The position numbers were made by a program, and so were the translations under genes. DNA of 64,000 nt from G963717155 sp963717155 (GTDB taxonomy: Bacteria > Actinomycetota > Thermoleophilia > Gaiellales > JALYLC01), in contig OY970326.1 in the NCBI GenBank assembly GCA_963717155.1, forward strand, positions 2,356,001-2,420,000, written 5' to 3'. The notes under the pieces were generated by a model. The model did no database searches. It saw only the letters and a list, made by a program, of their open reading frames with translations, and had not been told where the DNA came from. Each line of letters opens with the position of its first letter. Within the stretch, counting starts at the first letter, position 1. Below are positions 33,646 to 42,463 of this stretch, one piece after another.

Positions 33646-34830
33646 ATGGCAACCCTGACCGCCGCTGGCTACGCTCGGACTGTGTCCATCCGGCGCCTAC
33701 TTCGAGAGCACGGCGATCTGCTGCTGGCGGCGGCGCTCGGCGTCCTGTACGTCGCGGAGATGGCCTTCGAATCGGACGTCACGCGGCGTGGCCCGAGCAT
33801 GCTGGTCGGGCTCGCGTTTGCGGTCTCACTGGCCTTCCGGCGTCGACTTCCGCTGCTGCCGCTGCTCGCCGGCCTCGCCGTGATCGAGCTCGACAACACC
33901 CTCCTTCCCGGGCTCGCGGAGGCCGGCGCATTCCTCTTCGGGTACGTCATCGCGATCTACTCGGCAGGCCGCCACGCGCGAGGGAAGATGGCGATCGCCT
34001 GCGTGCTGATCGTCCTCGCAGACATCCCGCTCGCGGCGATCGAGCCTGGCTCCGCGGTCGGCTTCAGCGACTTCGCGTTCTTCACGATGTTCTTCGGCGG
34101 CCCGTTCGTCGTCGGCCGGGTGATCAGGCATCGCCGCGATCGCGAGCGCGCCCTCGCCGGCCACGCCGCCTCCCTCGAGCTCGACCAGGAGACGCGGGCA
34201 CGCGAGGCGGTCGCGGACGAGCGCACCCGCATCGCGCGTGAGCTGCACGACGTCGTCGCGCACGCCATCAGCGTGATGGTGCTCCAGGCACGGGGCGGAC
34301 GCCGCATGCTCGACAGCGACACGACGGAGACCCGCAACGCGCTCGATGCGATCGAGCACGCTGGCGAGCAGGCGCTCGTCGAGATGCGCCGCCTCCTCGG
34401 CGTGCTGCGCGCGGACGACGAGGGCCAGCTGGCTCTCACGCCGCAACCGAGCCTGTCGCGGCTCGGGGATCTCGCGGACGGGCTGACGCGCACGGGCCTT
34501 CCCGTCGAGGTCACGGTCGAGGGGGATGCCGTCGAGCTGCCACCCGGAATCGACGTCTCGGCCTACCGGATCGTCCAGGAGGCCCTCACCAACGCGCTCA
34601 AGCACGCCGGGCCTGCGCGCGCCCAGGTAATCGTGCGCTACCGACCCGACGAGCTCGAGCTCGAGGTGCGCGACGACGGCGCGGGAAACGGCAACGGCGG
34701 GGGCTCCGGACACGGGCTCGCCGGCATGCGCGAGCGCGTCGGCATCTACGGCGGACAGCTCGAGTCCGGGCGGCTTCCCGGGGGCGGATACGCGCTACGC
34801 GCCCGGCTGCCGCTCCACACGGCGCCGTGA
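33646..34830 (+). CDS. NarL-type sensor histidine kinase (module 2)
   Basis: Five or six membrane helices, a HisKA_3 region with the His in ERTRIARELHDVVAHAISVM-type sequence (DERTRIARELHDVVAHAIS), and HATPase with LTNALKHAG, VRDDGAG and GSGHGLAGMRERV. Same architecture as the kinase at 26728. ATG 33646 or GTG 33682 may be the start. Its last codons overlap the response regulator start (GTGA). Confidence 0.92.
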   Translation: MATLTAAGYARTVSIRRLLREHGDLLLAAALGVLYVAEMAFESDVTRRGPSMLVGLAFAVSLAFRRRLPLLPLLAGLAVIELDNTLLPGLAEAGAFLFGYVIAIYSAGRHARGKMAIACVLIVLADIPLAAIEPGSAVGFSDFAFFTMFFGGPFVVGRVIRHRRDRERALAGHAASLELDQETRAREAVADERTRIARELHDVVAHAISVMVLQARGGRRMLDSDTTETRNALDAIEHAGEQALVEMRRLLGVLRADDEGQLALTPQPSLSRLGDLADGLTRTGLPVEVTVEGDAVELPPGIDVSAYRIVQEALTNALKHAGPARAQVIVRYRPDELELEVRDDGAGNGNGGGSGHGLAGMRERVGIYGGQLESGRLPGGGYALRARLPLHTAP

Positions 34831-35480
34831 TCCGCGTCCTGCTCGCCGACGACCAGAGCCTCGTCCGCGCAGGCTTCCGCATGATCCTGCAGGCAGAGGC
34901 CGACATCGAGATCGTGGGTGAGGCCGGGGACGGCCGGGAGGCGGTCGCGCAGGCAGCAACGCTGCGCCCGGACGTGGTGCTCATGGACATCCGGATGCCG
35001 CACGTCGACGGGATCGAGGCGACGAGGGAGATCACGGCACGCGCCGGTTCACCCCACGTGATCGTCCTGACCACGTTCGACCTCGACGAGTACGTCTACG
35101 AGTCGCTGCGCGCGGGCGCGAGCGCGTTTCTGCTGAAGGACGCGCGAGAGCAACAGCTCGTCGCCGCCATCCGGGTGGTCGCCGATGGCGGCTCGCTGTT
35201 CGCGCCGTCCGTCACCCGCCGGCTGATCGAGCGGTTCGCGGATCGGGCTCCGTCCGCGCCGGAGACGCGCGGCCTCGAGGAGCTCACCGCGCGCGAGCGC
35301 GAGGTGCTTCGACTGGTCGCACGGGGCCTCTCGAACGCCGAGATCGCCGAGACGCTCGTCGTCAGCGAGCACACGACCAAGACGCACGTCGCGAGCGTGC
35401 TGCACAAGCTCGGCGTGCGCAACCGTGTCCGGGCGGTCGTGTTCGCCTACGAGGCGGGAGTCGTCCGACCCGGAGCCTGA
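34827..35480 (+). CDS. NarL/LuxR-family response regulator (module 2)
   Basis: 217 aa; receiver (VLLADDQSLVRAGFRMIL, VVLMDIRMPHVDG, VLTTFDLDEYVYESL, FLLKDAR) and LuxR HTH (LTAREREVLRLVARGLSNAE, TTKTHVASVLHKLGVRNR). It is close to the regulator at 27900 along its whole length, so the two modules look like duplicates. Confidence 0.95.
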   Translation: MIRVLLADDQSLVRAGFRMILQAEADIEIVGEAGDGREAVAQAATLRPDVVLMDIRMPHVDGIEATREITARAGSPHVIVLTTFDLDEYVYESLRAGASAFLLKDAREQQLVAAIRVVADGGSLFAPSVTRRLIERFADRAPSAPETRGLEELTAREREVLRLVARGLSNAEIAETLVVSEHTTKTHVASVLHKLGVRNRVRAVVFAYEAGVVRPGA

Positions 35481-35589
35481 GCGGGCTCCCTCCCCCGCTT
35501 CGGGTGATGCAGTCGCCACGCTCGGACCCGACGATCTCCCCCTCGGATCACAGCGGCTGAGACCGCCGACACGTTCAGGAGGAGACCAG

Positions 35590-36018
35590 ATGGCGACGCA
35601 TCGACGGGCGCGACGTGAGAGGCGGGGGGCCGCGCACGTCTCGAGATGGGCCGAGGGCGGCGCCGTGTTCGCCGCCGTGGTCATGGTCATGCTCGGGGCG
35701 TTCCAGGTGATCTCCGGGCTCGCCGCGATTCTCAACGGCGGCTTCTTCAGGGTCTCTTCGCAGTACGAGTTCAACTACAGCACGACGGGTTGGGGCTGGG
35801 TGCAGATCGTCCTCGGCGGTCTCATCCTCGCGTCGGGATGCGCGCTGTTCGCGCGAGCCTCATGGGCGGCGGTCTTTGCGATCTGCTTCGCGGGGATGAG
35901 CGCGATCGCGAACTTCTTCTTCATCCCGTACTACGCGTTCTGGGCGATCGTCATCATCGCGCTCGACGTCTGGGTCATCTGGTCGCTCACGCGCCCCGGG
36001 GTGATACACCTCGACTGA
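35590..36018 (+). CDS. Small four-helix membrane protein (DUF7144-like)
   Basis: ATG 35590 with CAGGAGGAG eight bases upstream. 142 aa with four helices: GAVFAAVVMVMLGAFQVISG, GWVQIVLGGLILASGCALF, WAAVFAICFAGMSAIANFFF and YAFWAIVIIALDVWVIWSL. The pattern of GxFQVISGLAAI and YxYxFNxxxWGWxxI matches small actinobacterial membrane proteins of this kind. It follows module 2 directly, as the 28761 gene follows module 1. Confidence 0.85.
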   Translation: MATHRRARRERRGAAHVSRWAEGGAVFAAVVMVMLGAFQVISGLAAILNGGFFRVSSQYEFNYSTTGWGWVQIVLGGLILASGCALFARASWAAVFAICFAGMSAIANFFFIPYYAFWAIVIIALDVWVIWSLTRPGVIHLD

Positions 36019-36030
36019 CCGAGCGTGCGG

Positions 36031-36960
36031 CTAGGGGACGCGCTCGGCGGCGCCGCGCGTGGCGCCGATCGACGCCGTGACGACGAGCGCGGCGGCGATG
36101 ATCTCGGTCGTCCGCGGGCGCTGCCCGAGCACGACGAGGCCGACCGCCGCAGCGACCGCCGGCTCGAGGCTCGTGAGCACGCCGTAGCTCGTCGCCGTGA
36201 GTCGCCGCAATGCGGCGAACTCCAGGGCAAACGGGATCGCTCCCGAGAACACGCCGACGAGCGCTGCAACGAGGAGCAGCCCGGGATCGACGAGGCGCGC
36301 ACCCCCGGAGGCGATGCCGAACGGCGCCAGCGCCAGCGCGGTCACCGCCATCGAGACCGCGAGTCCCTCGAAGCCTTGCCAGCTCCGGCCGACGCGCTTG
36401 GCGACCAGCACGTAGCCGCCCCAGCAGGCACCGGCGGCGAAGGCGAACACCAGGCCGGTCGTGTCGAGCGCCCCGCCACCTGGCAGGCCGGCGAAGGCTG
36501 CCACTCCTCCGGCAGCAAGCGCGATCCAGACGAGGTCGCGGCGCCGACTCGAGAACACCGTGGCGACCGCAAGGGGGCCGAGGAACTCCACCGTCACGAC
36601 CACCCCGAGCGGGAGGCGGTCGATCGCCTCGTAGAACGTGATGTTCATGCCCGCGAGCAGCAGGCCGAAGACGGCGAGCCAGGTCAGATCGACCCGGCTG
36701 CGACCGCGCAGTCGCGGGCGCGTCATCGCGATCAGGATGAGCGCGGCGAACGAGCAGCGAAGGAATGCGGTTCCGGCGACTCCGCCGCGCGAGAACAGCG
36801 TCGTCGCGAGTGCGGAGCCACACTGGATCGAGATGATCGAGCCGACGAGCAGCGCCGACGCGGGCAGGCCGCCTCCGAGGCGCCCGATGCTCCAGGCCCC
36901 CCGTCGGCTCGCCCACTCCCGTGCGGCCGGAATCGGTCCTTCGATGCGAGCGGCATCCAT
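36031..36960 (-). CDS. EamA/RhtA-type transporter
   Basis: 309 aa, ten helices in two EamA halves. The N-terminal helix pair contains SIISIQCGSALATTLF; the second half has GLVFAFAAGACWGGYVLVAKRVG and the typical end LEPAVAAAVGLVVLGQ. RhtA-like members export amino acids such as threonine or homoserine. Convergent with the 35590 gene. Confidence 0.9.
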   Translation of the reverse strand: MDAARIEGPIPAAREWASRRGAWSIGRLGGGLPASALLVGSIISIQCGSALATTLFSRGGVAGTAFLRCSFAALILIAMTRPRLRGRSRVDLTWLAVFGLLLAGMNITFYEAIDRLPLGVVVTVEFLGPLAVATVFSSRRRDLVWIALAAGGVAAFAGLPGGGALDTTGLVFAFAAGACWGGYVLVAKRVGRSWQGFEGLAVSMAVTALALAPFGIASGGARLVDPGLLLVAALVGVFSGAIPFALEFAALRRLTATSYGVLTSLEPAVAAAVGLVVLGQRPRTTEIIAAALVVTASIGATRGAAERVP

Positions 36961-37000
36961 GCCGGGATCGTAAGAGCATCCCGAGCTGCGCTACGAGGCG

Positions 37001-38158
37001 CTACAGCGAGGGCGCGGCGCGCTGCGAAGCGGCGACCGGTTCCATGCCCTGATCCAGCTTCGCCATCCAGCGCTCCTCGATGCGCCCGAATCGCCAGATC
37101 GCGAGCGCGAGAAGCCACGTCCCGACGAACAGCGCGACGATGAAGTACCCGACGAGGTTGAGGTCGACGTTGGAGACGAAGTCCCAGACGCCGCCGGTCA
37201 GGCTCAGCTTGTCGGCGAACACCGCGAGCAGCTCGATGCTGCCGATGATCAGCGCGACGGCGACCGACAAGGCGGTGATGGTGATGTTGTAGAAGACCTT
37301 TCGCACCGGCCGGGAGAACGCCCAGCCGTAGGCGAAGTTCATGAACGCCCCGTCGATCGTGTCGAGCAGCGACATCCCCGCGGCGAACAGGATCGGCAGG
37401 CACAGGATCGCCGAGATCGGAAGGCCGCCGGCGGCGGCCGTACCCGCGGTCGCGAGTAGCGCGATCTCTGTCGCGGTATCGAAGCCCAGCCCGAAGAGGA
37501 ACCCGAGCGGATACATCTGCCACGGCTGCTTCACGGCCCGCGTGGCGCGACCGTAGAAGCGGTTCATGAACCCGCGCGAGTTGAGCTGGTCCTCGAGCTG
37601 CTGCTCGTTGAACTGTCCCTGGCGCATGCGCAGGAAGATCCGCACGATGCCGATCAGCACGACCAGGTTGAGGATGCCGATCAGGAACAGGAACGAGCCC
37701 GACACCGTCGGTCCGATCAGGCCCGTCGCCTGATGCAGGCTCGAGTTGTCGTTCGAGACGTCGCCGCTCAGACCCCTGATCCCCAGCGCGAACCCTGCCG
37801 CGAGCAGGAACACGACGCTCGAGTGGCCGAGTGAGAAGAAGAAGCCGACACTCAGAGGCCGTTGGCCATCGGTCATGAGCTTGCGAGTCGTGTTGTCGAT
37901 AGCGCCGATGTGGTCGGCATCGAACGCGTGCCGCATCCCGAGGGTGTAGGCCGTGATGCCGACTCCGATGCCGAAGGCTCCCGTGCCGAGCTTCAGGTGC
38001 TGCGGTGCCACGAAGCCGAGCAGCAGACCGAACCCGATGACGTGGAGCCCCACGATCGCGAACGCGAGCGCTCCCGCGCGCCTCCACTCGGCCGGCGTCA
38101 GCGAGCGGGAGACTCGCTCCCACCGCGATCCCTGCACTCGCGAGGTCGCCACGGCCAT
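37001..38158 (-). CDS. HoxN/NixA-type nickel/cobalt permease
   Basis: 385 aa, about eight helices. The NiCoT signature RHAFDADHIGAIDNTTRKLM is intact, followed by FFFSLGHSSVVFL and LGFDTATEIALLAT. ATG 38158 is chosen because the frame further upstream is not membrane-like. Imports Ni2+ or Co2+ with high affinity. No urease or hydrogenase genes are within the window. Divergent from the sugar ABC operon. Confidence 0.93.
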   Translation of the reverse strand: MAVATSRVQGSRWERVSRSLTPAEWRRAGALAFAIVGLHVIGFGLLLGFVAPQHLKLGTGAFGIGVGITAYTLGMRHAFDADHIGAIDNTTRKLMTDGQRPLSVGFFFSLGHSSVVFLLAAGFALGIRGLSGDVSNDNSSLHQATGLIGPTVSGSFLFLIGILNLVVLIGIVRIFLRMRQGQFNEQQLEDQLNSRGFMNRFYGRATRAVKQPWQMYPLGFLFGLGFDTATEIALLATAGTAAAGGLPISAILCLPILFAAGMSLLDTIDGAFMNFAYGWAFSRPVRKVFYNITITALSVAVALIIGSIELLAVFADKLSLTGGVWDFVSNVDLNLVGYFIVALFVGTWLLALAIWRFGRIEERWMAKLDQGMEPVAASQRAAPSL

Positions 38159-38229
38159 GGCCGGCGATGATGGCAGCGCTCCATGCTTGGTGCAAGCTCG
38201 TCGCAGTAGCGATGTATTCGCGATCACAA

Positions 38230-38245
38230 CGTGACGGTTCTCACG
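38230..38245. promoter_or_regulatory. CRP/GlxR-like palindrome
   Basis: CGTGA-CGGTTC-TCACG, a perfect palindrome with a six-base spacer matching the CRP/GlxR consensus TGTGA-N6-TCACA in its core. It lies between the divergent nickel permease and the sugar ABC operon; carbohydrate importers are typical CRP-family targets. Confidence 0.5.
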
Positions 38246-38357
38246 ATCCGTTAACCAAGGCGGGGGTGCCGGAGTCGGAGAGTGCGACCGCGCGTGACAT
38301 GGACAGCCATGCGATCGCGTGCGATCATCGGCGCTCGGCGAGGGGCCGGGCATCTAT

Positions 38358-38367
38358 CTAGCGCTAG
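38358..38367. promoter_or_regulatory. LacI-like palindrome CTAGCGCTAG
   Basis: Ten-base perfect palindrome with an AGCGCT centre, as in many LacI-family operators, ending ten bases before the GTG of the binding-protein gene. No LacI-family gene is in the window. Confidence 0.35.
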
Positions 38368-38377
38368 GGGAACTCGC

Positions 38378-39712
38378 GTGATTCGCAAGGGACGATGGGG
38401 GCGCGTCGCGGCCGTGACAGCTTGTCTGTGCCTGGCCACGACCAGCGCTGCAACGGCAGGACCGGCGCACCACACGCGCGCCGCGGCGCCCATCACGCTG
38501 AACATGTGGTGGTGGGGCGACCAGGAGGCCTCGGGCCTCAAGGGGTTCGTCGCAGACTCGGTGAAGAAGTTCGAGGCCGCGAACCCGAACATCAAGATCA
38601 ACACGACGCTGCAGAGCACCGACAACCTGGTGCCCGCGTTCGAGGCCGCCGCGAAGGCCAAGAAAGGCCCGGACATCGAGTACTTCTGGGGCGGGATCAA
38701 CACGCTCGAGGACGGCTGGGCGGGCAACATCAGGCCCATTTCGACGCTGCTCCCGAAGAGCGAGTGGAAGCACTACATCAACCAGGGCGAGGACACGTCG
38801 GGCGGCAAGCTCTACTCGGCGCCGTGGTACATCCAGCCGTCGTTCCCGGTGCTCTACCGCAAGGACGTGCTGAAGAACGCGGGCATCGCCGCAGCGCCGA
38901 CGACGTGGGCGCAGCTGCTCGCGGACTGCAAGACGCTGCGTGCGAAGGGCATCACGCCGATCGCCGGCGGGGTGAAGGACGGCTGGTTCGGCGGCTGGCT
39001 ATACAGCATCCTCGGCTCGCAGTCGGTCAAGTCGGTCGATGACGTCAAGGCCGCCGTCGTAGGGACGCAGAAGTTCACCGACCCGGACCAGGCGGCATGG
39101 TGGACCCGGCTCGAGCAGATGAAGCAGGCGAACTGCTGGAACGACGACATCGGCTCGCTCGACCTGTACCAGGCACAGCAGACGTGGGTCAACGGCAAGA
39201 GCGCGATGACGATCACGGCGGGCACCGACGTCAAGAAGTTCGTCAAGCAGGTCGGGCAGTCGAAGGTCGGGGTCATGGCGATGCCGACCTACGGGAACGG
39301 GGTCGGCGCCGGCAAGCTCGGCGCCACCTCGCAGACGCTCGGCGTGACGTCGTTCTCGAAGTACCCGAAGCAGGCGGCAGCCTTCATCAAGTACCTCCAC
39401 ACACCCGATCGCCTGACGGCCTTCTACAAGGCCACCGGCGCGCTGCCGGCGGATGACCGGTTCAACGCCAACCTGATCAAGCTCCCGCAGATCAAGCAGC
39501 TGTTCACGATGGCGAAGGCCGGCGGCCCGTACCTCGAGAACTTCATCCCGTTCGAGCTCGACCAGAAGGGCAACTTCGCGGGAGTCCAGCTCCTGCTCGC
39601 CGGCAAGATGACAGCGACGCAGGCTGCAGCGGCCATGGAGTCCAACATGGCCCGCATCCGCCTGACGAATCCCAAGGAGATCGCCAACTTCAAGGTCTGG
39701 GGCGCGCAGTAG
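38378..39712 (+). CDS. ABC transporter sugar-binding protein
   Basis: Extracellular solute-binding protein, family 1 (CUT1). GTG 38378 with AGGGGAA upstream begins a signal peptide (VAAVTACLCLATTSAATAG). The mature start is ITLNMWWWGDQEASG, with later FEAANPNIKINTT, APWYIQPSFPVLYRKD, WVNGKSAMTITAGTD and AAFIKYLHTPD, all standard for CUT1 receptors. The cysteine in the leader may be a lipidation site, but the motif is weak. First gene of the importer operon. Confidence 0.93.
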   Translation: MIRKGRWGRVAAVTACLCLATTSAATAGPAHHTRAAAPITLNMWWWGDQEASGLKGFVADSVKKFEAANPNIKINTTLQSTDNLVPAFEAAAKAKKGPDIEYFWGGINTLEDGWAGNIRPISTLLPKSEWKHYINQGEDTSGGKLYSAPWYIQPSFPVLYRKDVLKNAGIAAAPTTWAQLLADCKTLRAKGITPIAGGVKDGWFGGWLYSILGSQSVKSVDDVKAAVVGTQKFTDPDQAAWWTRLEQMKQANCWNDDIGSLDLYQAQQTWVNGKSAMTITAGTDVKKFVKQVGQSKVGVMAMPTYGNGVGAGKLGATSQTLGVTSFSKYPKQAAAFIKYLHTPDRLTAFYKATGALPADDRFNANLIKLPQIKQLFTMAKAGGPYLENFIPFELDQKGNFAGVQLLLAGKMTATQAAAAMESNMARIRLTNPKEIANFKVWGAQ

Positions 39713-39735
39713 CGACTCGCTCCGGCGATACGACG

Positions 39736-40632
39736 TTGACGGGGGCGCCGCGCAAGCGCCGGCGCTCCCGTCGACGGTTACGGTCTCTCGAGGCCCTGCT
39801 CTGGGTAGCGCCGGCGCTTGCCGCCATCGCGTTCGTGTTCGGCTACGGCATCGTCCGCCTGGTGGAGGAGACGCTCCACCGCGACGGTGCCTACGTCGGT
39901 CTCGGCAACCTGCACATCGTCTTTCGTGACCCGCTGTTCCGGAGTGCTATCCGCCACAACGCGCAGCTGATCCTCGTCGGCCTGCCACTGATCGTGGCGA
40001 TCTCCTTGCTGATCTCGATCCTGCTCTACGACGGCCTGAGGGGCTGGCAGTTCCACCGCGGAGTCGTGTTCATCCCCTACCTTCTCCCCGTCGCAGTCGT
40101 GGGCGTGCTGTTCGGCCAGATCCTGACGCTGCACGGGCTGCTCAACTCCTCGTTGCAGGAGGTCGGCCTCGGCAGCCTGACCCGGGACTGGCTGGGCGAC
40201 CCCGACTACGCGCTCTCGTCGCTGATGGGCGTGATCGTCTGGAAGGAGCTCGGGTTCGGGGTGATCATCTTCCTGGCTCGCCTGTTCGCGCTTCCGACAG
40301 AGGTGTACGAGGCGGCGCGCGCCGACGGCGCCGGCTGGTGGCGTACGCACTGGCACGTGAGCCTCCCCGGGCTGCGGCCGATCATCCTGTTCTACCTCGT
40401 GATCGAGGGCATCACGCTGCTGTCGTGGGTGTTCAACTACGTGTTCGTGATGACCGGCGGCGGCCCGGGCGAGTCGACCGGCGTGATCGAGACCTACGTC
40501 TACGACAACCTCATCACGTACCGCCTGGGCTGGCTCGCGGCAAGCGCGGCGACCGTCGTGCTCGTCACCGTCGGGTTCCTCGCCGCTGCCGTCCTGGTCA
40601 CCCGGCGTATCGTCAGGTCACGGGCAGCCTGA
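39736..40632 (+). CDS. ABC sugar permease, MalF-type
   Basis: 298 aa, six helices. The EAA loop that contacts the ATPase is EAARADGAGWWRTHWHVSLP. Translation probably starts at TTG 39736, 23 bases after the binding-protein stop. No ATPase gene is present, as is usual for actinobacterial CUT1 importers that share an MsiK-type ATPase. Confidence 0.93.
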   Translation: MTGAPRKRRRSRRRLRSLEALLWVAPALAAIAFVFGYGIVRLVEETLHRDGAYVGLGNLHIVFRDPLFRSAIRHNAQLILVGLPLIVAISLLISILLYDGLRGWQFHRGVVFIPYLLPVAVVGVLFGQILTLHGLLNSSLQEVGLGSLTRDWLGDPDYALSSLMGVIVWKELGFGVIIFLARLFALPTEVYEAARADGAGWWRTHWHVSLPGLRPIILFYLVIEGITLLSWVFNYVFVMTGGGPGESTGVIETYVYDNLITYRLGWLAASAATVVLVTVGFLAAAVLVTRRIVRSRAA

Positions 40633-41453
40633 TGCAGAGCGGGACGCTCGGCCGCGGCGCACGACACGCGATTCTCGCGATCGTGACGCTGAGCGCGCTC
40701 CTGCCGGTCTACGTGATGGTCTCGTCGGCATTCCGGACGCAGGCCGCGGTGATCGATCAACCTCTCGGGTTCCCGACCAGCCCGACGCTGCACGGTTTCC
40801 GGACCGCACTCAACGACCAGTTCCCCCGCTGGCTCCTGAACTCGTTCATCGTGACGGGCGGCTCCGTCGCCATCTGCATGCTGTTCGCGAGCATGGCCGC
40901 GTTCGGGCTCGTGCGGTTCGACTTCTGGGGGCGCGATGTCGTGCTCGGCTCGATGATCGCGCTGATGGTGATCCCGCCCGTCGTCCTGGTGATCCCGCTC
41001 TTCTCGCTCGGCGTCGAGCTCAATCTCATCAACACGTTCCGGCTCGTGATCCTGATCTACGTCGGGCTCATGTTGCCGTTCTCGATCTACATGCTGTGGG
41101 CGTTCTTCCGCACGATCCCGGGCGCCCTGCTCGAGGCCGCGACGGTCGACGGCGCGAACTCGCTGCAGATCTTCCTGCGTGTCGTGCTGCCGCTCTCGGG
41201 CGCACCGCTCGTGACGCTTGCCGTCGTCAACGTGCTGTGGGCGTGGAACGAGCTGCTGTTCGCCCTGATCTTCCTGCAGAGCGACTCCCAGCACACGGTC
41301 ATGGCTGGATTGACCGCGTTCCAGAATCGCTACACGCTCGACATCCCGGTCGTGATGGCCGGCCTGTCGCTCGCAACGCTCCCGATCGTCGCCGTGTACC
41401 TGCTCGGCCAGCGCTACTTCACGCGAGGGCTGGTCGCCGGCGCGCTCAAGTAG
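40632..41453 (+). CDS. ABC sugar permease, MalG-type
   Basis: 273 aa, six helices, EAA loop LEAATVDGANSLQIFLRVVLP. The ATG overlaps the stop of the first permease by one base. Its C-terminus ends at GLVAGALK, the standard MalG ending. It overlaps the convergent mutarotase-like gene by eight bases. Confidence 0.94.
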   Translation: MQSGTLGRGARHAILAIVTLSALLPVYVMVSSAFRTQAAVIDQPLGFPTSPTLHGFRTALNDQFPRWLLNSFIVTGGSVAICMLFASMAAFGLVRFDFWGRDVVLGSMIALMVIPPVVLVIPLFSLGVELNLINTFRLVILIYVGLMLPFSIYMLWAFFRTIPGALLEAATVDGANSLQIFLRVVLPLSGAPLVTLAVVNVLWAWNELLFALIFLQSDSQHTVMAGLTAFQNRYTLDIPVVMAGLSLATLPIVAVYLLGQRYFTRGLVAGALK

Positions 41454-42450
41454 GCAGCTCTGCGGGCGGCGCATCGCCCGGGCCCGCCGTGCGCGCACCC
41501 TCGAGCACCCGCGCCACGACACGGGTCTCGAGGACGGCTCCCGGCTCGATCGTGGCCGCGCTGCCGGCGGCCACGCTCGCCGCGAGTCCTCCCGGCGGAC
41601 TCGTCGAGGGCTCGGTGAGCAGTACGTAGTGCCCGCGCCAGCCTCCGAACACCCCCCACGTCCAGACCGTGCGGAAGAGGGCCGCGTCGAACGAGAGGGC
41701 GAGTCCGACGCCGCGCTCGTGGACGACCGCGCACCAGCCCTCGCGTAGATCGATCGCGTGCAGGAACTCGGTCAGTCCCCGCTCGGGTCCGAGCATGGCG
41801 CTCAGATCATCGCCGGCGTGAACCGGCCAGGCGACCTCGCGAGCCGAGCTGCCGAAGCGGGAGGTCTCGGGGTCGGTGAGACCGAGCCGCGAGGCAGGGA
41901 GGAACACGCGGGAGGTCGGCGCGATCGCGTGCGCGACGTGCAGGTTCCAGACGTACGGCACCACCTGGGTGCCGAGGTTCGTCAGGCGATGGCGGAACTC
42001 GACGTCGAGGCTGTCGCGGCGCACGGTGACCCACTTCTCCATGAGGCACGGCAACGCGACCGTGTGGCGCCTCAGGTAGACGGTCGCCCGGGCACCGTCG
42101 TCGTGCTCGACCTCCCACTCCCACGGCCCGTGCCAGAGGTCGCCGTGATCGTGGAAGCGGTTGCCATCGATCTCGCATGGCGGATCGGTCGGGAACAATT
42201 CGTCCCAGCCGCCGCACCAGACGTCGTCGAAGGCCGGGCCCGTGTACGCCGGCCGCAGCGGCACCCGCGGGTTCTTCCACAGCAGGTCGACCCCGGACAG
42301 GCGGTGCACGAGATCGAGGATCTTCGCGCCCGCGTCGGGAAAGAGCGTGAGGCGGAGCCGATCGCCCTCGAGCGCGAGCCCTGGCACGCCCTGGTGGACG
42401 AAGGTCGTGTCGGCGATCGGCCCGGACGCGTGCACGGCAGGGGCGAGCAT
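41446..42450 (-). CDS. Galactose-mutarotase-like (aldose 1-epimerase superfamily) protein
   Basis: 334 aa of the beta-sandwich mutarotase superfamily: GARILDLVHRxSGxDLLW as GAKILDLVHRLSGVDLLW, then GGWDELFPT, HGDLWHGPWEWEV, and NLHVAHAIAP. The His/Glu catalytic set is not securely assignable. It sits beside the sugar importer, so it likely acts on the imported carbohydrate. Its start is only 13 bases from the divergent HAD gene start, so at least one promoter lies inside coding sequence. Confidence 0.8.
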   Translation of the reverse strand: MLAPAVHASGPIADTTFVHQGVPGLALEGDRLRLTLFPDAGAKILDLVHRLSGVDLLWKNPRVPLRPAYTGPAFDDVWCGGWDELFPTDPPCEIDGNRFHDHGDLWHGPWEWEVEHDDGARATVYLRRHTVALPCLMEKWVTVRRDSLDVEFRHRLTNLGTQVVPYVWNLHVAHAIAPTSRVFLPASRLGLTDPETSRFGSSAREVAWPVHAGDDLSAMLGPERGLTEFLHAIDLREGWCAVVHERGVGLALSFDAALFRTVWTWGVFGGWRGHYVLLTEPSTSPPGGLAASVAAGSAATIEPGAVLETRVVARVLEGARTAGPGDAPPAELPT

Positions 42451-42463
42451 ATGATCCTCGGCT

